Made by a program: the position numbers and the translations under genes
Shown: positions 12,937 through 14,544 of the stretch, piece after piece
How positions within the stretch are numbered: the first letter of the stretch is position 1
Layout: every line of letters begins with the position of its first letter
Notes under the pieces: model-generated
The model's input: only the letters and a program-made list of their open reading frames with translations
Databases searched by the model: none
Told to the model about the DNA's origin: nothing
DNA from: Gemmatimonadota bacterium
GTDB taxonomy: Bacteria; Gemmatimonadota; Gemmatimonadetes; Gemmatimonadales; GWC2-71-9
Direction: 5' to 3'
Assembly (NCBI GenBank): GCA_027294815.1
Contig: JAPULP010000224.1
Coordinates: 1-14,544, forward strand
Length of the DNA stretch: 14,544 nt

Positions 12937-14544
12937 GTGCTAACCGAGCTCCGCGTCCGCGATCTCGCCGTTATCTCTGATTCTACACTGACCCTTGAAC
13001 CCGGCCTGAACGTGCTGACGGGCGAAACCGGGGCGGGGAAATCCATCCTCATCGATGCGCTGAGCCTGCTGCTGGGCGAGCGCGCCAGTACGGACGTCGT
13101 TCGTCCCGGTGCGCCGAGGGCGGTCGTCGAGGCGGCCTTCGAACTCGGCCGCGCTACGCATGTGCGCGCCTCGGCGGACGAGGCCGGTGTCGAAATCGAC
13201 GAAGGTGTGCTGATCGTGCGGCGGGATATCAACGCCGAGGGGCGGAACCGCGCGTGGGCCAATGGGAGTCCTACGACCGTCGGTGTGCTGTCCAAGCTGG
13301 GTCGCTCCTTGGTAGACCTCCACGGACAGCACGAAGCGCAATCGCTCCTGCGGCCGGCTGCGCAGCGCGATATCCTCGACGCCTTCGGCGGGGCGGGTGA
13401 GGAGCGCCGCCTCGTAAAGGAGATCCATCGGGAGCTGTCTGAACTAAAGGGAAAGGAAGCCGACCTGATTGCGCGCCGCGACGAGGTCATGAAACGGGCC
13501 GATTACTTGCGCCACGTCGCGAAAGAGATCGAAGACGCCGATCCCAATCCCGGCGAAGACGAAACCTTGACGACCGAGGCGAAACGGCTTGGCAATGTCG
13601 AAGAGCTGACCCGTCTTTCGGACTACGTCGCCGAGTTGCTCGACGGCGAAGCCGAGTCGAGTGCGGAAAGCGTTCTGGGTGCGGTTCGCAAGGCGCTCGA
13701 TCAATTGGAGCGTATCGACGAGAGCGTGGCTCGGTGGAGGGAACTCGTGGAAGCCGCCCTCGCCGACATCGGAGAACTAGCTCGTGAGGTTCGGGAATAT
13801 TCGGTGTCGATCGAGCGCGACCCGGGAAGGTTGGCCGAGGTCGAACAGCGCCGTGACAGAATTTACCGGTTGCTGCAAAAATATGGCTCGACCATAGACG
13901 CCGTGTTGCAAACGGGCGACGAGGCGCGGCGCGAGCTGGATTTGTTGGATACCGCCGATCTCGATCTCGAGTACATCGCCGACCGGCGTGCGGACGCCGA
14001 GCGCCGGCTGGTAGAGGCGGCTGCCGCGTTGACCGAAACGCGCAAGTCGGCGGCGCAACGCCTCACACATGAAGTCGAACAACTGATGCCGGCATTGGGG
14101 ATGACCGATGCGACATTCACGGCCGAATTCCGAGCGCTAGACGATGTCGGTCCCAACGGACGCGAGCAGGTGACCTTCGTCGTGCAGCTCAACAAAGGTC
14201 TCGACCCGCGCCCCATTGCCCAAGTCGCCAGTGGCGGCGAGCTGTCACGTATCATGCTCGCGCTGAAGGTGGTCTTAGCCACGCACGATGTCGTGCAAAC
14301 GCTCGTGTTCGACGAGGTGGATCAAGGCGTGGGTGGCGCAACCGGCTCGAAGATCGCCGACGCCTTGAGCCAAGTGGCGGAGTCTCGTCAGGTGCTGGTG
14401 ATCACCCACCTACCACAGATTGCCGCCCGCGCGAGCCATCACCTACTGGTCACCAAACGGGAGGAGGGCGGAGTGGCTACCGCCAGCGTCGAAGTTCTCA
14501 CCGGCGACGATCGGATTCGGGAAATCGCCAAGATGCTCGGAGAC
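12937..14544 (+). CDS. recN: DNA repair protein RecN (3' end cut by window)
   Basis: SMC-like ATPase acting early in double-strand break repair. I translated the frame from GTG 12937 to the last base: 536 residues, no internal stop, so it is intact but truncated by the window; a typical RecN of about 555 aa suggests 20-30 residues are missing. Domains: ATPase head with Walker A GETGAGKS (29-36), DLHGQHEAQSLL with a Q-loop-like segment (about 127-138), a coiled-coil arm (about 155-395), then the second half of the head with signature ASGGELSRIM (431-440), Walker B LVFDEVDQGVGG (456-467) and ITHLPQIAA. Walker B normally ends DTGISG; here it reads DQGVGG. AAAAGG at 12925-12930 serves as ribosome binding site. 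It is the last gene seen in this operon. Confidence 0.95.
   Translation, partial: MLTELRVRDLAVISDSTLTLEPGLNVLTGETGAGKSILIDALSLLLGERASTDVVRPGAPRAVVEAAFELGRATHVRASADEAGVEIDEGVLIVRRDINAEGRNRAWANGSPTTVGVLSKLGRSLVDLHGQHEAQSLLRPAAQRDILDAFGGAGEERRLVKEIHRELSELKGKEADLIARRDEVMKRADYLRHVAKEIEDADPNPGEDETLTTEAKRLGNVEELTRLSDYVAELLDGEAESSAESVLGAVRKALDQLERIDESVARWRELVEAALADIGELAREVREYSVSIERDPGRLAEVEQRRDRIYRLLQKYGSTIDAVLQTGDEARRELDLLDTADLDLEYIADRRADAERRLVEAAAALTETRKSAAQRLTHEVEQLMPALGMTDATFTAEFRALDDVGPNGREQVTFVVQLNKGLDPRPIAQVASGGELSRIMLALKVVLATHDVVQTLVFDEVDQGVGGATGSKIADALSQVAESRQVLVITHLPQIAARASHHLLVTKREEGGVATASVEVLTGDDRIREIAKMLGD

Overview
The window is a dense, almost entirely plus-strand block of bacterial housekeeping genes, GC-rich, with 15 protein genes and little intergenic DNA. 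Gene order and protein character suggest a Gemmatimonadota-type or related deep-branching bacterium: infC-rpmI-rplT-pheS-pheT, then a coiled-coil gene plus zapA, then rny-folD-xseA-xseB-ispA-dxs-nadK-recN. The phylum is an inference from synteny and from the variant DXS and NadK sequences. No rRNA, tRNA, mobile element, CRISPR array or foreign-looking segment is seen.

Region 1 (1-4714) is the translation block. It holds IF3, ribosomal proteins L35 and L20, and both subunits of phenylalanyl-tRNA synthetase. The IF3 gene has no ATG/GTG/TTG at its true N-terminus. Its best start is a CTG at 39, eight bases after a GGAGG, which fits the rare-start autoregulation known for infC. A 141-base G-rich spacer before rpmI holds tandem repeats with alternative pairing partners and a strong G-quadruplex motif.

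Region 2 (4692-5418) is a cell-division pair: a small ZapB-like coiled-coil protein and ZapA, overlapping pheT and each other. The 3' end of zapA and the following spacer contain a nested set of long-range complementary segments at the position where 6S RNA (ssrS) is found in many bacteria. I annotate this as a candidate 6S RNA.

Region 3 (5419-14544) appears to be one long operon with translational coupling. It encodes RNase Y, FolD (one-carbon metabolism), exonuclease VII large and small subunits, IspA and DXS (isoprenoid synthesis by the MEP route), NAD kinase and RecN (DNA repair). RecN runs off the window end and lacks only its last few residues. Most junctions overlap or abut, and seven of the 15 genes use a non-ATG start.

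I found no convincing new protein system. The best leads are regulatory: the CTG start of infC, the infC-rpmI leader, the 6S-like RNA overlapping zapA, and a run of nine G in the linker of dxs. Smaller protein-level leads are a short coiled-coil arm in XseA and substitutions at normally conserved positions in IspA and DXS.
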